From Smithella sp. SCADC (GTDB taxonomy: Bacteria > Desulfobacterota > Syntrophia > Syntrophales > Smithellaceae): a stretch of 32,360 nucleotides of DNA. Positions 18,005 through 27,269 of this stretch are shown here, piece by piece (positions within the stretch are counted from its first letter, which is position 1; each line of letters starts with the position of its first letter). The stretch is taken from NCBI GenBank assembly GCA_000747625.2, contig JQDQ01000202.1, positions 1 through 32,360 on the forward strand. The letters run 5' to 3'. Made by a program: the position numbers and the translations under genes. A model generated the notes under the pieces. It was not told the origin of the DNA, ran no database searches, and saw only the letters and a list, made by a program, of their open reading frames with translations.

Positions 18005-18268
18005 TTGGCAACACATAAATCAGCAGAAAAACGTGATCGGCAGAACAAAAAAAACCGCGCGCGCAATATCGCCGCCAAGTCCGCACTAAAAACAAAGATT
18101 AAATCAGTAATTGAAAATGTAAACAGTAAGGATAAAGAAAAATCTATTAATGCGCTTAAAACTGCTATCCCCGCATTGAATAAAGCAGCCAGTAAAGGCT
18201 TAATTCATAAGAAAAATGCTTCACGCAAAGTTTCCCGACTGACTAAAAAAGTCAACGCTGTTCAATGA
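18005..18268 (+). CDS. rpsT: 30S ribosomal protein S20
   Basis: S20 binds 16S rRNA early in 30S assembly. From TTG at 18005 the protein has 87 residues and opens with the family form M-ATHKSAEKRDRQNKKNRARN, followed by lysine-rich helices ending SRLTKKVNAVQ. An ATG two codons earlier (17999) directly overlaps the end of AGGAGG and is too close to serve. The TTG sits seven bases after AGGAGG, which is ideal. A TTG start is also found in E. coli rpsT, where it takes part in autoregulation. The gene has its own promoter upstream and a clear terminator downstream. Confidence 0.96.
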   Translation: MATHKSAEKRDRQNKKNRARNIAAKSALKTKIKSVIENVNSKDKEKSINALKTAIPALNKAASKGLIHKKNASRKVSRLTKKVNAVQ

Positions 18269-18286
18269 CCCTCACTAGCGAGTCCC

Positions 18287-18316
18287 AAATTTCAGAAGTA
18301 AAACGCGCTGAAATTT
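18287..18316 (+). other. Perfect hairpin after rpsT
   Basis: AAATTTCAG (18287-18295) and CTGAAATTT (18308-18316) form a nine-base-pair stem with a 12-base loop. There is no T run after it, so it is not an intrinsic terminator by itself. It may protect the rpsT mRNA 3' end. Confidence 0.4.
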
Positions 18317-18371
18317 GCCGGGCGAATTATCACGAGAACAAAGCGATATGGGATCAATAATAAAAACGCAT

Positions 18372-18404
18372 AAAGCGGTCAGTTCTAATACCGGCCGCTT
18401 TTTT
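18372..18404 (+). terminator. Intrinsic terminator of rpsT
   Basis: AAAGCGGTC (18372-18380) pairs with GGCCGCTTT (18393-18401) through nine pairs, one of them G-T. The loop is 12 bases and a T run follows. It lies about 105 bases after the rpsT stop. Confidence 0.8.
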
Positions 18405-18508
18405 ATTTATTATTAAAGCACTTATTTCCTCTCTCTGCTAATCCTTAATATTAGTATTTGCTTTGTTCCGGATAATCATTTAGACACTAATCAAAAGAAG
18501 AGCTTATT

Positions 18509-19243
18509 ATGAAAGCAAAAAAACACGACGAATCATCTTGCGGCGATTTAATAGTAGATATCGGGCTTCTTTTTATTAATAAGCTCTACAAAGAGGGAAC
18601 GCTTGAGAACTCCGGTAAAGAAAATTTAATTGTCAATGTATCGGCCTTTGATTGCACTACTTTGGTGGAAACTGTTCTTGCACTTGCCCAATGCGTCGCT
18701 GCCGGGAATATTTCAAAGCATGAATTCAGAAAAAATTTAAAATCAATCCGTTACCGGCAGGGCAAGATGAATGACTATTCCTCGCGCCTGCATTATTTCA
18801 CTGATTGGTTGCGCGATAATGAAAAAAAGGGGATTTTAACTGACGTGTCTAGTAGTCTTGGCGGCAAACCTCAACACAAAATAATTAATTTCATGACTGT
18901 TCATCGTGAATTGTATCCTGCATTGCAAAACAAAGCGCAACTTGCCAGAATGGCATCGATTGAAAAGATACTTTCCCGCAAAATCTTCTATGTCATTGAA
19001 AAAGATAAAGTAACCACGCAAAGATCAAAAATATATAATGGCGATATCATTGCCTTTACCGCAAACCAGGAGGGACTGGACGTGGCGCATGTTGGCTTTG
19101 CCTTTTGGCAGGGGAAAAGCCTGCGCCTGCTTCACGCCTCAAGCAAGGAAGGAGCCGTGGTCATCTCGAAAAAAAATCTCGTTGCCTATCTGAAATCCAA
19201 TAAGAAATTCACCGGCATCATCGTCGCCCGGCCGTTATTCTAG
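18509..19243 (+). CDS. DUF1460 (N-acetylmuramoyl-L-alanine amidase-like) protein
   Basis: This 244-residue protein matches the DUF1460 family of NlpC/P60-like cysteine hydrolases, some of which cut the amide bond between N-acetylmuramic acid and L-alanine in peptidoglycan. The catalytic Cys49 is in NVSAFDCTTLVETVLALA. A later His is in DVAHVGFAFW (His194), with LHASSKEGAVV after it as a family motif. Many relatives are exported, but no signal peptide or lipobox is visible here, so it may act in the cytoplasm on recycled fragments or need another export route. GAAGAG precedes the ATG. It is convergent with the M15 peptidase gene. Confidence 0.75.
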   Translation: MKAKKHDESSCGDLIVDIGLLFINKLYKEGTLENSGKENLIVNVSAFDCTTLVETVLALAQCVAAGNISKHEFRKNLKSIRYRQGKMNDYSSRLHYFTDWLRDNEKKGILTDVSSSLGGKPQHKIINFMTVHRELYPALQNKAQLARMASIEKILSRKIFYVIEKDKVTTQRSKIYNGDIIAFTANQEGLDVAHVGFAFWQGKSLRLLHASSKEGAVVISKKNLVAYLKSNKKFTGIIVARPLF

Positions 19244-19261
19244 ACCGGTTTCAAATTAAAG

Positions 19262-19393
19262 ATGATAGCAAGGCGGAGAGGAAGAGGTAATCCCGCATGC
19301 GCGGGACAGGCATCCGGCGTATATGTCAATACGTCGCGTTGCCGATGACCCCGGCCTGCGCCGGGGCAGGCTGCACCAACGCAGATAGCGCTT
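19262..19393. repeat. REP-like repeat block with two palindromes
   Basis: This non-coding block lies between the convergent DUF1460 and M15 genes. It contains TCCCGC-ATGC-GCGGGA (19291-19306) and CCCCGGC-CTGC-GCCGGGG (19349-19366), plus the words GCGTATATGTCAATACGTCGCG and CAACGCAGATAGCG. It is GC-richer than its surroundings. The same TCCCGC-n4-GCGGGA unit recurs at 22482 and 28796. Confidence 0.65.
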
Positions 19394-19409
19394 TTATTTG
19401 GAATCGGGA

Positions 19410-19964
19410 TCAGGGTTTTTCAAAATGATGATAGTCTTTGGGCTGCTCAAAATTCCCGCCCCAGTGCCAGCCGCGCCTGAGAAATTCTTGAACAATGGGA
19501 TTGTCTGCCGTGAAGGTTCCTCTGTCTTCCGGCAGATACTTAGCACCTGCCGGCACAACCACGCCGTTGGGATAAACAACCGGGTTCTGCACCGGATTTA
19601 TATCGAGAGCTTTCCCCAGCGAGTGCATGGATAATTTTGTTGTTCCTTCAATAACCCTGAAATTGAAAGATGAAGAATTATTATCCGCCATGGAATTATG
19701 ATCATCCCATTGATAAGCGACTATGGGGACGACTTTTCCCACAGGGAATAAAATCTTTTCAATAAAGTTAAATATGTCATAAACATCATCTTCCAATTCC
19801 CGGTTGACGATAATTTGTCCCTGATGCTTTCTGCCGTCAAAAGAATAGTAGCAGACATCTATCATTGATAAGAGATCGATAATCTCCAGTGGCGCATTTA
19901 TTCCTTCTATCGCTTCGGAAAAGCTCATCGAGCTGTCTACAATTATATCTTCGGTAAAAAACAT
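19410..19964 (-). CDS. M15-family (D-alanyl-D-alanine carboxypeptidase-like) metallopeptidase
   Basis: This protein of about 184 residues has the zinc-site pattern of M15 peptidases: SMHSLGKALDIN (His116 and Asp123, numbered from the upstream GTG) and DYHHFEK (His181/182) near the C-terminus, with GRGTFTADNPIV and GWHWGG between. Family members cut D-Ala or L-Ala-D-Glu bonds in cell-wall peptides. No signal peptide is present. I chose ATG 19964, which has AAGGA upstream; a GTG at 19970 overlaps the stop of the preceding gene. It is translationally close-coupled to the GT2-DUF4922 gene, so the two products probably act in one process. Confidence 0.8.
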   Translation of the reverse strand: MFFTEDIIVDSSMSFSEAIEGINAPLEIIDLLSMIDVCYYSFDGRKHQGQIIVNRELEDDVYDIFNFIEKILFPVGKVVPIVAYQWDDHNSMADNNSSSFNFRVIEGTTKLSMHSLGKALDINPVQNPVVYPNGVVVPAGAKYLPEDRGTFTADNPIVQEFLRRGWHWGGNFEQPKDYHHFEKP

Positions 19965-19966
19965 TT

Positions 19967-22372
19967 TCACTTTCCTTTTACAATTCCTTTAATTATTGAA
20001 TTCATCACATTCTCCGGTAGTGATACTTCCCGGTAAATTTCGCGAATGGCATTATAATCCAGATGATTGTAATTATCCAGAAGCGGCGTGATTACAAATC
20101 CTGCCATATCAACGGCGCCAGGAGAAATAAATATTCTATCTTTGTCTTTCGCGAAATAGGCATTCGGACGGTGTTTCTGACGCAGGAAGACAGCCAACTG
20201 CCAGCGATTACCTGAATAATCGCAAATGATATTTAACATCGGTTCATCGTCTATCTTAAGTATTCTTTGCGTTACAGTCAGTAAATTTAAAAATTGTTCG
20301 TTTAATTTCTCTGCACTTTTCGCTTCCAGCAGAATTATGGAACGGTCAAAATTTTCCCACCGGCTGTATCGGACAGAAGATTTTCCTTCAGCCGGTGATA
20401 GCTTTTTAAATTCCCGGAAAAAAGGAAGGTGACTTCTCGGAATCGCCTGAAAATGCAGATGATCGGGTGCGGATGCGCCGCAGGCCGAACCGTTGTAAAG
20501 GATAGCATATTCCGACGAAAAATCGGCAGCCAACTGCAAAAGAGAAAGCAGAGAGGATGCTATCTTCTGTGGTTCGTGTTTAAGTGCTACTATTGTAAAA
20601 TGATTTTTAAAAATCGGCGCAGGATTACAAAGAATTAAATATTTGTTTCTGTATAAAATTCCTTTCTGTTCCACTGGAAGATTTTCATGACATAAAAAGC
20701 AAGGTCTTTTCTTAATTGACTCTGCATCAACCGCGGCTCCGCTGCTTATAGCGCGGGCGGAATTGTATTGCAGATAAGCTTTATATTTCCCTGATAGCTT
20801 TCTATTATTAACGGCATTTAAGTCACGGCAGGCATCGGCAAGTCGTGGCCAGCTTTTCTTTTGCGAATCATAAAGGCTTTGGCAAAGCAAGGCCAACGAT
20901 AAATCTTTTCCTCCATCAAATTCGGCAAAAATTCTTTCCTTGTTGAAAAAAGGTTCTTCTTTACCGGCTGATTTTCTGGCCCCAATTTCCGTGGTGCGCA
21001 GCTTATCCTTATAAAAATCGTTAGCGTTTTGTTTCTCCATAGAAAGTCCGGCATCAGTGTTGTTCTTCCAGCGGCGGCAGAGATACAGGTTGTCATAAAT
21101 TCTTCCGACTTTATATTCACGGGTAACCCTCAGAGCCACAGCGTAATCCTCGCCGTAACTGACATTGGGAAATCCTATCCGGCGAATCACGGAAGCATCG
21201 AAAGCGCGTGGCGCTCCCATACCGTTGACACGCAGCAAATTATTATGTCCATTAGCCTGCGTCCATTCCCTGTGGTCAATAAGACCCGGTGGAATCTTTT
21301 CAAGGTTCTCATTAACAATAGTATAAGAGCCGACAACCATTGCGTATAGCCCTCGGCGCAGAGTATTCACAATTTTTTGCAGCGTTCGGGGCGAGTTGTA
21401 AAGATCGTCGGAATCGAGCTGAATAACGTAACGTCCGCAGTACGGCGAATAGATCGCTTCATTCCAGCAGCCGCCGATGCCAAGATCGCGTCTCGTGGGA
21501 ATAATATGATGGACATGGGGATATTTTGCCGCGTATTTTTTCAGAATATCAGTGGTATCGTCCGTGGAATGATTGTCTACTACGATAATATTAAATGGAA
21601 AATCGGTTTTTTGTTCCAGGGCACTGGTCAGCGCGGCGGCAATCGTCTTTTTACGATTGAGCATGGGAATGATGATGCTGGCGTTCCACTGCAAGTCATG
21701 CTGTTCTTTATTCACGCTTTTTGTACGTGGAGGCAGATATGCTCCGATGCGCTTCAGGTGATCTGTTGCTATCTTTTCGAGCTTTTTTTGACGAATCAAA
21801 TTTTCTTTAGCAACGTAAGCAAAATGCGCTTCCTCTTTCCCGCCGGGTTTGCTTATCTTTTGTTTATTCTCCGCGGATACAATGTACAAAAATTCCGCAA
21901 CATGAATTATTTTATGGTCAACGGAAACTTTCAGGCGCAAGTCGTATAAAGCCGTATCCCCTTCAAAAGGCAGAGAACCGTATTTCTGCAGACTTGATTT
22001 GATTGCCGCACAAGAAAATAAAAAAAGATGTCCGAAATTAAAATCGTCGCGGATACTGCCCGCCTGATAATCTATAAGGGGATGCTCAAGCAGCTTATTC
22101 CCGTCACGTAAAATCAAATCTGAATAAATCATGCCGGCTTGATTTGTTTCGGCGGCGCCAATGAATTCGCGCAAAGACAATTTATCAATAATAATCCTCT
22201 TGTCGGCATCCATTACCAGCAAATATTTGCCTGATAATTTTCTCAGATATGAAGAAATGTTCTTTATTTCTTGAACGGTACGTTTTTTGAAAAAAAAGAA
22301 ATCTAGTGCCTCTTTTTCATCCTTGACTGCCAGAAGCAGGAATCGGCCGAATTTTCGAACTAAAGGGGTCAT
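19967..22372 (-). CDS. Glycosyltransferase family 2/DUF4922 fusion protein
   Basis: This 801-residue protein has three parts. Residues about 1-215 resemble a degenerate GT2 fold (KYLLVMDADKRIIIDKLSLR, then MIYSDLILRDGN). Residues about 230-435 are a GT2 glycosyltransferase with ASIIIPMLNRKKTI, VVDNHSTDDTTDI and the DxD-type QLDSDDLYN (Asp320-Asp323). Residues about 550-800 match DUF4922, a HIT/GalT-like domain, with CFLC (558-561), NPAPIFKNHFTIV and HLHFQ (His638-x-His640-x-Gln642). The HxHxQ site suggests a nucleotide-sugar phosphorylase or transferase reaction. It may make or use a sugar nucleotide for glycan synthesis. The substrate is unknown. It is followed directly by the M15 gene. Confidence 0.78.
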   Translation of the reverse strand: MTPLVRKFGRFLLLAVKDEKEALDFFFFKKRTVQEIKNISSYLRKLSGKYLLVMDADKRIIIDKLSLREFIGAAETNQAGMIYSDLILRDGNKLLEHPLIDYQAGSIRDDFNFGHLFLFSCAAIKSSLQKYGSLPFEGDTALYDLRLKVSVDHKIIHVAEFLYIVSAENKQKISKPGGKEEAHFAYVAKENLIRQKKLEKIATDHLKRIGAYLPPRTKSVNKEQHDLQWNASIIIPMLNRKKTIAAALTSALEQKTDFPFNIIVVDNHSTDDTTDILKKYAAKYPHVHHIIPTRRDLGIGGCWNEAIYSPYCGRYVIQLDSDDLYNSPRTLQKIVNTLRRGLYAMVVGSYTIVNENLEKIPPGLIDHREWTQANGHNNLLRVNGMGAPRAFDASVIRRIGFPNVSYGEDYAVALRVTREYKVGRIYDNLYLCRRWKNNTDAGLSMEKQNANDFYKDKLRTTEIGARKSAGKEEPFFNKERIFAEFDGGKDLSLALLCQSLYDSQKKSWPRLADACRDLNAVNNRKLSGKYKAYLQYNSARAISSGAAVDAESIKKRPCFLCHENLPVEQKGILYRNKYLILCNPAPIFKNHFTIVALKHEPQKIASSLLSLLQLAADFSSEYAILYNGSACGASAPDHLHFQAIPRSHLPFFREFKKLSPAEGKSSVRYSRWENFDRSIILLEAKSAEKLNEQFLNLLTVTQRILKIDDEPMLNIICDYSGNRWQLAVFLRQKHRPNAYFAKDKDRIFISPGAVDMAGFVITPLLDNYNHLDYNAIREIYREVSLPENVMNSIIKGIVKGK

Positions 22373-22387
22373 AAACCACTTTTGTCA

Positions 22388-22497
22388 TTCCGTACAAGCG
22401 AAGCGCGATACGGAATCCAGTATTTTTTCATTATTGTTTGTCCATATTTCATCAAAACGACATCTGCCGACCGGAGTGCAATCCCGCGTATGCGGGA
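22388..22497. repeat. Palindromic repeats between GT2-DUF4922 and lptE
   Basis: TTCCGTA (22388-22394) with TACGGAA (22409-22415) forms one hairpin and TCCCGC-GTAT-GCGGGA (22482-22497) another. The gap 22373-22552 carries no gene. The second hairpin is the same unit as at 19291 and 28796. Confidence 0.6.
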
Positions 22498-22552
22498 CCG
22501 GTATGACTACAATTTTTCTGACTAAGACGGCATTTCCGACGTTTCGATAAAA

Positions 22553-23089
22553 TTAGAACCCGGACATCATCAGGTTAAAGGCTTTTTCCGCCATATCGTT
22601 GGCCAGTTTCATCAGCGCTTGTTTTCTGGTCGCGGGAAGCAGATTAATATCATCGTTGAGCTTATAATCAACCGATTGTGTCATGTTATTCGCGCTCCAG
22701 ATTACTTTGCCGTTGGAATTATCCTGAAAAACCACTTCGATGATAACTGCCGCCCGTTCTTCTGCCGCCAGACCATTTTTGATATATGAAAGCGGTGATG
22801 TATTAAGATTAAGAATCCTGCCTCTTACTACTGCGTCCGCGTCCTCACTGCTGGATACGATTCTAAAACGGCTGTTCTGAATAAACTGATTAATAAAAGC
22901 TGTCCGGAAAAAATTTTCTATTTCCGCCTGTGAAGTTTTATTGTCAAATGATTCCACGTAAACTTTTTGAATACGGTTATCTATTGACTCTCCACGTGAT
23001 GTAAATGAATAGCCACACCCGAACAGGCAAGCAGACAAAAAACAAACAAATGCGATTTTAATTTTCAAATGATTTTTCCTTTTTATCAT
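22553..23089 (-). CDS. lptE: LPS-assembly lipoprotein LptE
   Basis: LptE plugs the LptD barrel and helps insert lipopolysaccharide into the outer membrane. The 178-residue protein starts with basic residues, a hydrophobic stretch and the lipobox LFGC (Cys25), followed by GYSFTSRG. Then come VYVESFDNKTSQAEIENFFRTAF and DADAVVRGRILNL, typical of the LptE/DUF799-like beta fold. It lies downstream of leuS on the same strand, as in many proteobacteria. The usual next gene, holA, is absent here. Confidence 0.88.
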   Translation of the reverse strand: MIKRKNHLKIKIAFVCFLSACLFGCGYSFTSRGESIDNRIQKVYVESFDNKTSQAEIENFFRTAFINQFIQNSRFRIVSSSEDADAVVRGRILNLNTSPLSYIKNGLAAEERAAVIIEVVFQDNSNGKVIWSANNMTQSVDYKLNDDINLLPATRKQALMKLANDMAEKAFNLMMSGF

Positions 23090-23127
23090 AATAACACCGC
23101 TTGTATCTTAGTAAAACTGTATTTCAT

Positions 23128-23242
23128 GTCATTTCGAGGAGTTCCGACTGGCCGGAACGACGAGAAATCTTTATTTTATGTCATTACCTTATAAGATTTC
23201 TCCCCGAGCATACGCCGGGCTTTCGCCTTCGGTCGAAATGAC
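23128..23242. repeat. Nested inverted-repeat element
   Basis: The outer arms GTCATTTCGA (23128-23137) and TCGAAATGAC (23233-23242) are a perfect inverted repeat. Inside are GAGAAATCTT (23162-23171) with AAGATTTCTC (23193-23202) and GTTCCG...CGGAAC near 23141-23158. There is no coding potential. It is a dispersed-repeat type common between genes, located between lptE and leuS. Confidence 0.7.
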
Positions 23243-23282
23243 AAATCGATAATAATGCAAAGGCCTCACCACTATTTTATTA

Positions 23283-25859
23283 CTATGCAACAACAATATT
23301 GACCAGCTTTTTAGGCACGTAAATAACCTTCTTTATTTGTGTCCCCTCGGTCATGGCCTTGATTTTTTCATCAGCCAGCGCGTTTGCCTTGATTTTCTCC
23401 GGGTCCTCATCCACCGCCACAGTCATTCTGCTGCGCAGTTTACCGTTAATCTGCACGACGATTGTCATCTCTTCTTCACTGGCAATCGCCGGATCAAATT
23501 CCGGCCACACAACATTGGCAGCCAGATATTTATGACCAAGCAACTGCCAGAGTTCTTCCGTGATGTGCGGCACAATCGGCACCAGCAAAATGATGGCGGC
23601 TTCCAGCGCTTCTCTCACGGTAGACAGCGCCATCTTATCATCGCTGCCGGGACGTTTAGTTTGATAGACAGCATTTACTAATTCCATTACCGCGCTGATG
23701 GCCGTGTTGAAATGAAAACGGTCTTCGATATCAACGGTCACTTTACGGATAGTCTGGTGGGTTTTGCGCCGTAACGCCTTTAACTCACCTTCCAGTTCAA
23801 CAGCACCGGACAGAGGCTCAACATTCTTTATGTCTTCAAGATATTCTTCAACGATGCGCCACAGACGACTGAGAAAGCGGAAAGAGCCTTCCACGCCTTG
23901 ATCGCTCCATTCCAGATCCTTCTCCGGCGGCGCCGCAAACAGACAAAATATTCGCGCCGTATCGGCGCCGTATGTTTTTATCAGATAGTCAGGGTCGATA
24001 ACGTTCTTCAATGACTTGGACATTTTTTCGGTCTTGCCGATAATTATTTCCTGTCCGCAGATGTGGCATTTGTCATCCGCCGCCTGCTCAGGGTAAAGAT
24101 AACCGTGCTCTTTGCACTTCATCGTTTCTTTGCAGACCATGCCCTGCGTCAGCAGATTGGTAAAAGGCTCGTCTACGCCGATCACGCCGAAATCGCGCAG
24201 GACTTTAGTGTAAAAGCGCGAATAGAGCAGATGCAAAATGGCGTGTTCAATGCCGCCGATGTACTGATCAACCGGCATCCAGTAATCGAGCTTCTTGCGG
24301 TCAAGGCCGGGCTTGGTGTCGCAATCCGGACAGCAGAAGCGATCGAAATACCATGATGATTCTACAAATGTATCCATCGTGTCCGTCTCGCGAGCGGCCT
24401 TGCCACCACACTTCGGGCAGGTTGTATCCACGAATTCTTTCAGAGCCGCAAGAGGTGAACCGCCTTCGGTGCTTAATTTAACATTTTCCGGCAGTATGAC
24501 AGGCAGATCTTTTTCATCAACAGGAACGATGCCGCATTTAGCGCAGTTAATCATCGGAATCGGCGCGCCCCAGTAACGCTGGCGGGAGATACCCCAATCG
24601 CGCAGACGGTACTGAATGGTGCGTTTGCCCTTCCCTTCTTTTTCCAGAAAATCAGCGATGGCTTCCAGAACCCGGGTGTTTTCCATTCCGTTGAACTGAC
24701 CGGAGTTGACCAGAATTCCTTCATCCACGTAAGCTTCCGTCATCGTTACCGGATCAAGCGTTCTGTCTTTCGGAGAAATGACCACTATCAGCGGCAGATT
24801 GAATTTTTTGGCAAATTCGAAATCGCGCTGATCGTGCGTCGGCACGGCCATGACGCAGCCGGTGCCGTAATCAGCCAGAACAAAATTGGCCGCAAAGATC
24901 GGCATTTTCCAACCGGTGAGAGGATTGAGACAGTAGGAATCCAGAAAGAGGCCTTCCTTTTCGTAATACTCGGAAGTCCGCATCAACTTGTCCTGCTTTT
25001 TGACTTTCTCAACAAACGCCTGAACGTCTTTCTCAATGGCTTTGCCTTTGGTCAGTTCCGTAACCAGCGGATGCTCCGCGGCAACCAGCATGAATGTCGC
25101 GCCGAAGAGCGTGTCCTGACGCGTGGTGAATACCTTGATGGCACCGTTTCCGTCGGCCATCGGAAAATCAACTTCACAGCCGTAGCTCTTCCCGATCCAG
25201 TTTTTTTGCATCGTCATGACGCGTTCCGGCCAGCCGGGCAGTTTGTCGCAGTAATCCAGCAGTTCTTCGATGTAGGCAGTGATTTTGAAAAACCACTGAT
25301 CAAGTACTTTCTCCTGCACTTCCGTACCGCAGCGCCAGCATTGACCGCCTTCCACCTGTTCGTTGGCCAGAACCGTGTCGCATTTGGTGCAGAAATTAAC
25401 GGTGGAGCGTTTCTTGTAGGCCAGACCTTTTTCGTACATCCAGATGAAGAAGAGCTGTTCCCAGCGGTAGTATTTCGGCTCGCAGGTGGAAACTTCCCGA
25501 TCCCAGTCATAGCTGAAGCCCATACGCTTGAGCTGTTTTTTCATGTGCTCGATATTTTCGTTGGTCCATTTCGCGGGATGAATCTGATGCTCGATGGCCG
25601 CATTTTCCGCAGGCATGCCGAAGGAATCCCAACCGATCGGGTGCAGAACATTGAAACCCTTCATTCGCTTATAACGGGCGACTACATCGCCGATGGTGTA
25701 ATTACGCACATGGCCGATATGAATTTTGCCGGAAGGATAAGGGAACATCTCCAGCAGATAATATTTTTTCTTCTGCGGGTCTTCGGTAACCTTGAAGGAT
25801 TTCTCCGCCTCCCATTTTTTTTGCCATTTTTCTTCAATAACTAGTGGTTCATACTTCAT
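23283..25859 (-). CDS. leuS: Leucyl-tRNA synthetase
   Basis: It charges tRNA-Leu. The 858-residue protein is full length. It has HIGH at 47-50 within [31 protein letters not shown], the ZN-1 cysteine set ([12 protein letters not shown]...CWRC, about 157-177), the CP1 editing domain with [18 protein letters not shown], and [12 protein letters not shown] (KMSKS near residue 611). A leucine-specific second zinc-like segment (CPKCGG) is in the middle. The C-terminal anticodon domain ends [10 protein letters not shown]. Strong and typical throughout. Confidence 0.98.
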   Translation of the reverse strand: MKYEPLVIEEKWQKKWEAEKSFKVTEDPQKKKYYLLEMFPYPSGKIHIGHVRNYTIGDVVARYKRMKGFNVLHPIGWDSFGMPAENAAIEHQIHPAKWTNENIEHMKKQLKRMGFSYDWDREVSTCEPKYYRWEQLFFIWMYEKGLAYKKRSTVNFCTKCDTVLANEQVEGGQCWRCGTEVQEKVLDQWFFKITAYIEELLDYCDKLPGWPERVMTMQKNWIGKSYGCEVDFPMADGNGAIKVFTTRQDTLFGATFMLVAAEHPLVTELTKGKAIEKDVQAFVEKVKKQDKLMRTSEYYEKEGLFLDSYCLNPLTGWKMPIFAANFVLADYGTGCVMAVPTHDQRDFEFAKKFNLPLIVVISPKDRTLDPVTMTEAYVDEGILVNSGQFNGMENTRVLEAIADFLEKEGKGKRTIQYRLRDWGISRQRYWGAPIPMINCAKCGIVPVDEKDLPVILPENVKLSTEGGSPLAALKEFVDTTCPKCGGKAARETDTMDTFVESSWYFDRFCCPDCDTKPGLDRKKLDYWMPVDQYIGGIEHAILHLLYSRFYTKVLRDFGVIGVDEPFTNLLTQGMVCKETMKCKEHGYLYPEQAADDKCHICGQEIIIGKTEKMSKSLKNVIDPDYLIKTYGADTARIFCLFAAPPEKDLEWSDQGVEGSFRFLSRLWRIVEEYLEDIKNVEPLSGAVELEGELKALRRKTHQTIRKVTVDIEDRFHFNTAISAVMELVNAVYQTKRPGSDDKMALSTVREALEAAIILLVPIVPHITEELWQLLGHKYLAANVVWPEFDPAIASEEEMTIVVQINGKLRSRMTVAVDEDPEKIKANALADEKIKAMTEGTQIKKVIYVPKKLVNIVVA

Positions 25860-26007
25860 TTTTCAAAATCTCTCCGGATGGTGAATGTTGACGAATTGCT
25901 TAACATAGAGCCACGATGAGCGCAATGGCTTTATGGGAAACATAAAACGAATTGAAAACTCATTATCCGAATCCAAAACCTCAGATTCTTACGCTCTTCA
26001 TCCTCAT

Positions 26008-26670
26008 GTCAACATCTACGCCGTTCCAAATATTCACGGGATGATCATGTTCAATCTTGACGTCATTACGCATATTCAAACAGGACGCGACGAATAGATT
26101 TATCTTCCGATGTAAACGGTCGTCACAGGCAGCTGCGCTGGTCGGAAGGTTTACAAGGCAGACTCCATCGACACATCCCCAAACCGCTCATTGCGTTCAT
26201 AATTTATTGCCGTGCCGGGTAATCATGACAGACCATTGATCTATTTTTATAGATATTTCGGCAGTTGTTCTAAAGTTATAGACATTGGCAAGTGGCGCTT
26301 TATTTGTCTTAACACAGCAAACAAAAAGTTCTCTTGGATACAGCAACTCATGCTGCAAAAGCGTATCCGTGAAAACACGGTTATACTATCACATGTTCCG
26401 CCTAAGTTTGGAGAATGGGAATTTTATTCTTTACCGCACGGTTCAACAAAATATTTTTTAGATGCTTTAAACAAAAACAGGCAGAACATCAAAGCTGCTT
26501 TCTTCGGAGATCTTCATGGATATTCAGAGCAGGTTTACGAAAGTGTTAAAATGATTGTAACCGGTGGCTGCGCAAGATCAAAAGCTATTTATAACAACCG
26601 CTATAACGAGGAAACACCGCTTGAAATGATTATCTTTGATGTGGAGAGCGGTGATATAAAAGTAGAGTAA
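26008..26670 (+). pseudogene. Decayed metallophosphoesterase
   Basis: The C-terminal part from 26203 is open. It contains AVPGNHDRPLIYFY (the GNHD metal motif), TVILSHVPPKFGEW and AAFFGDLHGYSEQ, typical calcineurin-like phosphoesterase sites. Upstream, the same frame has a degenerate first metal motif AVPNIHG (about 26020) where D-x-H is expected, then stops at about 26095, 26113 and 26200. The intervening piece reads best in other frames. The largest open part (26212-26670, GTG start, 152 residues) lacks the first metal-binding strand, so activity is unlikely. Confidence 0.65.
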
Positions 26671-26743
26671 AATTCCGGGGACACTCAATTATTCAAAACA
26701 ATTTTGCTTTATATGTCATGTTTCCATTACTCTGATACTTTTC

Positions 26744-26871
26744 CGGACGAGGATTGTTTCGCATTCGGTTTCCAGTCCGCCAACATTATCGACTGCAATC
26801 AGTAAATTTACCAGACCGTTGCCGATGTGACTTAGAAAACCGGTTTTATGTTTTTTGAGCCCGAGGAATCT
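26744..26871 (-). pseudogene. Remnant of the 3' end of an AmgK-like kinase gene
   Basis: On the minus strand it reads FLGLKKHKTGFLSHIGNGLV, then NLLIAVDNVGGLE and TECETILVRK. This is nearly the same as the C-terminus of the intact gene at 27605-28597 (GFLGLKKNKPAFLSHIGNGL ... ECETILARK), with six codons (MLSDLA) lost. It has no upstream part. It is therefore a partial second copy, in the same orientation, separated from the intact gene by the RelE/ParE-Phd module. Confidence 0.85.
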
Positions 26872-26942
26872 AATTAATTACCGGTTACAGACGGAAATGT
26901 CAATATTCATTTATCGATATGTCCGAAAACCAAATGCCGGAT

Positions 26943-27269
26943 TTATTTTAGCAATCTGTTGAGCAGGATATCTTCAACATTTTGCCGTGAATCGATAACC
27001 GATAGGACAAAAACGGTTCCTTCCGCTATGCGATAGACGACTCGCCAGGGCGCGACAATTAACTCTCTGTAAATATTTATCCCCTGTGCTTGCAGTTCGG
27101 GAACTATTCTGCCGCGTTCAGGAAAAGAATAAAGACCAGATGCTCTCTGCCGAATCTTTTTGAATATTTGTAAAGCATTGCCCGGACTATCAGCCGCCAG
27201 ATAATCGATGATCTGTTTTAAGTCAGTTTCAGCGACAACCGCCCATTGAACCTTATATTTTGGTTTCAT
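26943..27269 (-). CDS. RelE/ParE-family toxin
   Basis: This 108-residue protein has the RelE/ParE fold pattern: YKVQWAVVAETDLKQIIDYLA, a helix containing ALQIFKKIRQRASGLYSFPERGRIVPEL, then YRELIVAPWRVVYRIAEGTVFVLSVIDSRQN. The R-V-V-Y-R and D-S-R-Q positions match family members. These toxins either cut mRNA at the ribosome or poison DNA gyrase; sequence alone does not say which. Its start overlaps the stop of the antitoxin gene by four bases (ATGA). Confidence 0.88.
   Translation of the reverse strand: MKPKYKVQWAVVAETDLKQIIDYLAADSPGNALQIFKKIRQRASGLYSFPERGRIVPELQAQGINIYRELIVAPWRVVYRIAEGTVFVLSVIDSRQNVEDILLNRLLK

Noticed and set aside
21377-21949. 190-codon plus-strand frame opposite the GT2-DUF4922 gene
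   Set aside because: It is a shadow of the glycosyltransferase core on the other strand, with no recognisable domain.
24834-25844. Long plus-strand open frame of 336 codons opposite leuS
   Set aside because: It is antisense to the strongly conserved leuS codons; the translation shows no family pattern and there is no ribosome site.
26057-26239. 60-codon frame inside the metallophosphoesterase relic
   Set aside because: It is one of several shifting frames through decayed sequence; no ribosome site and no independent family.
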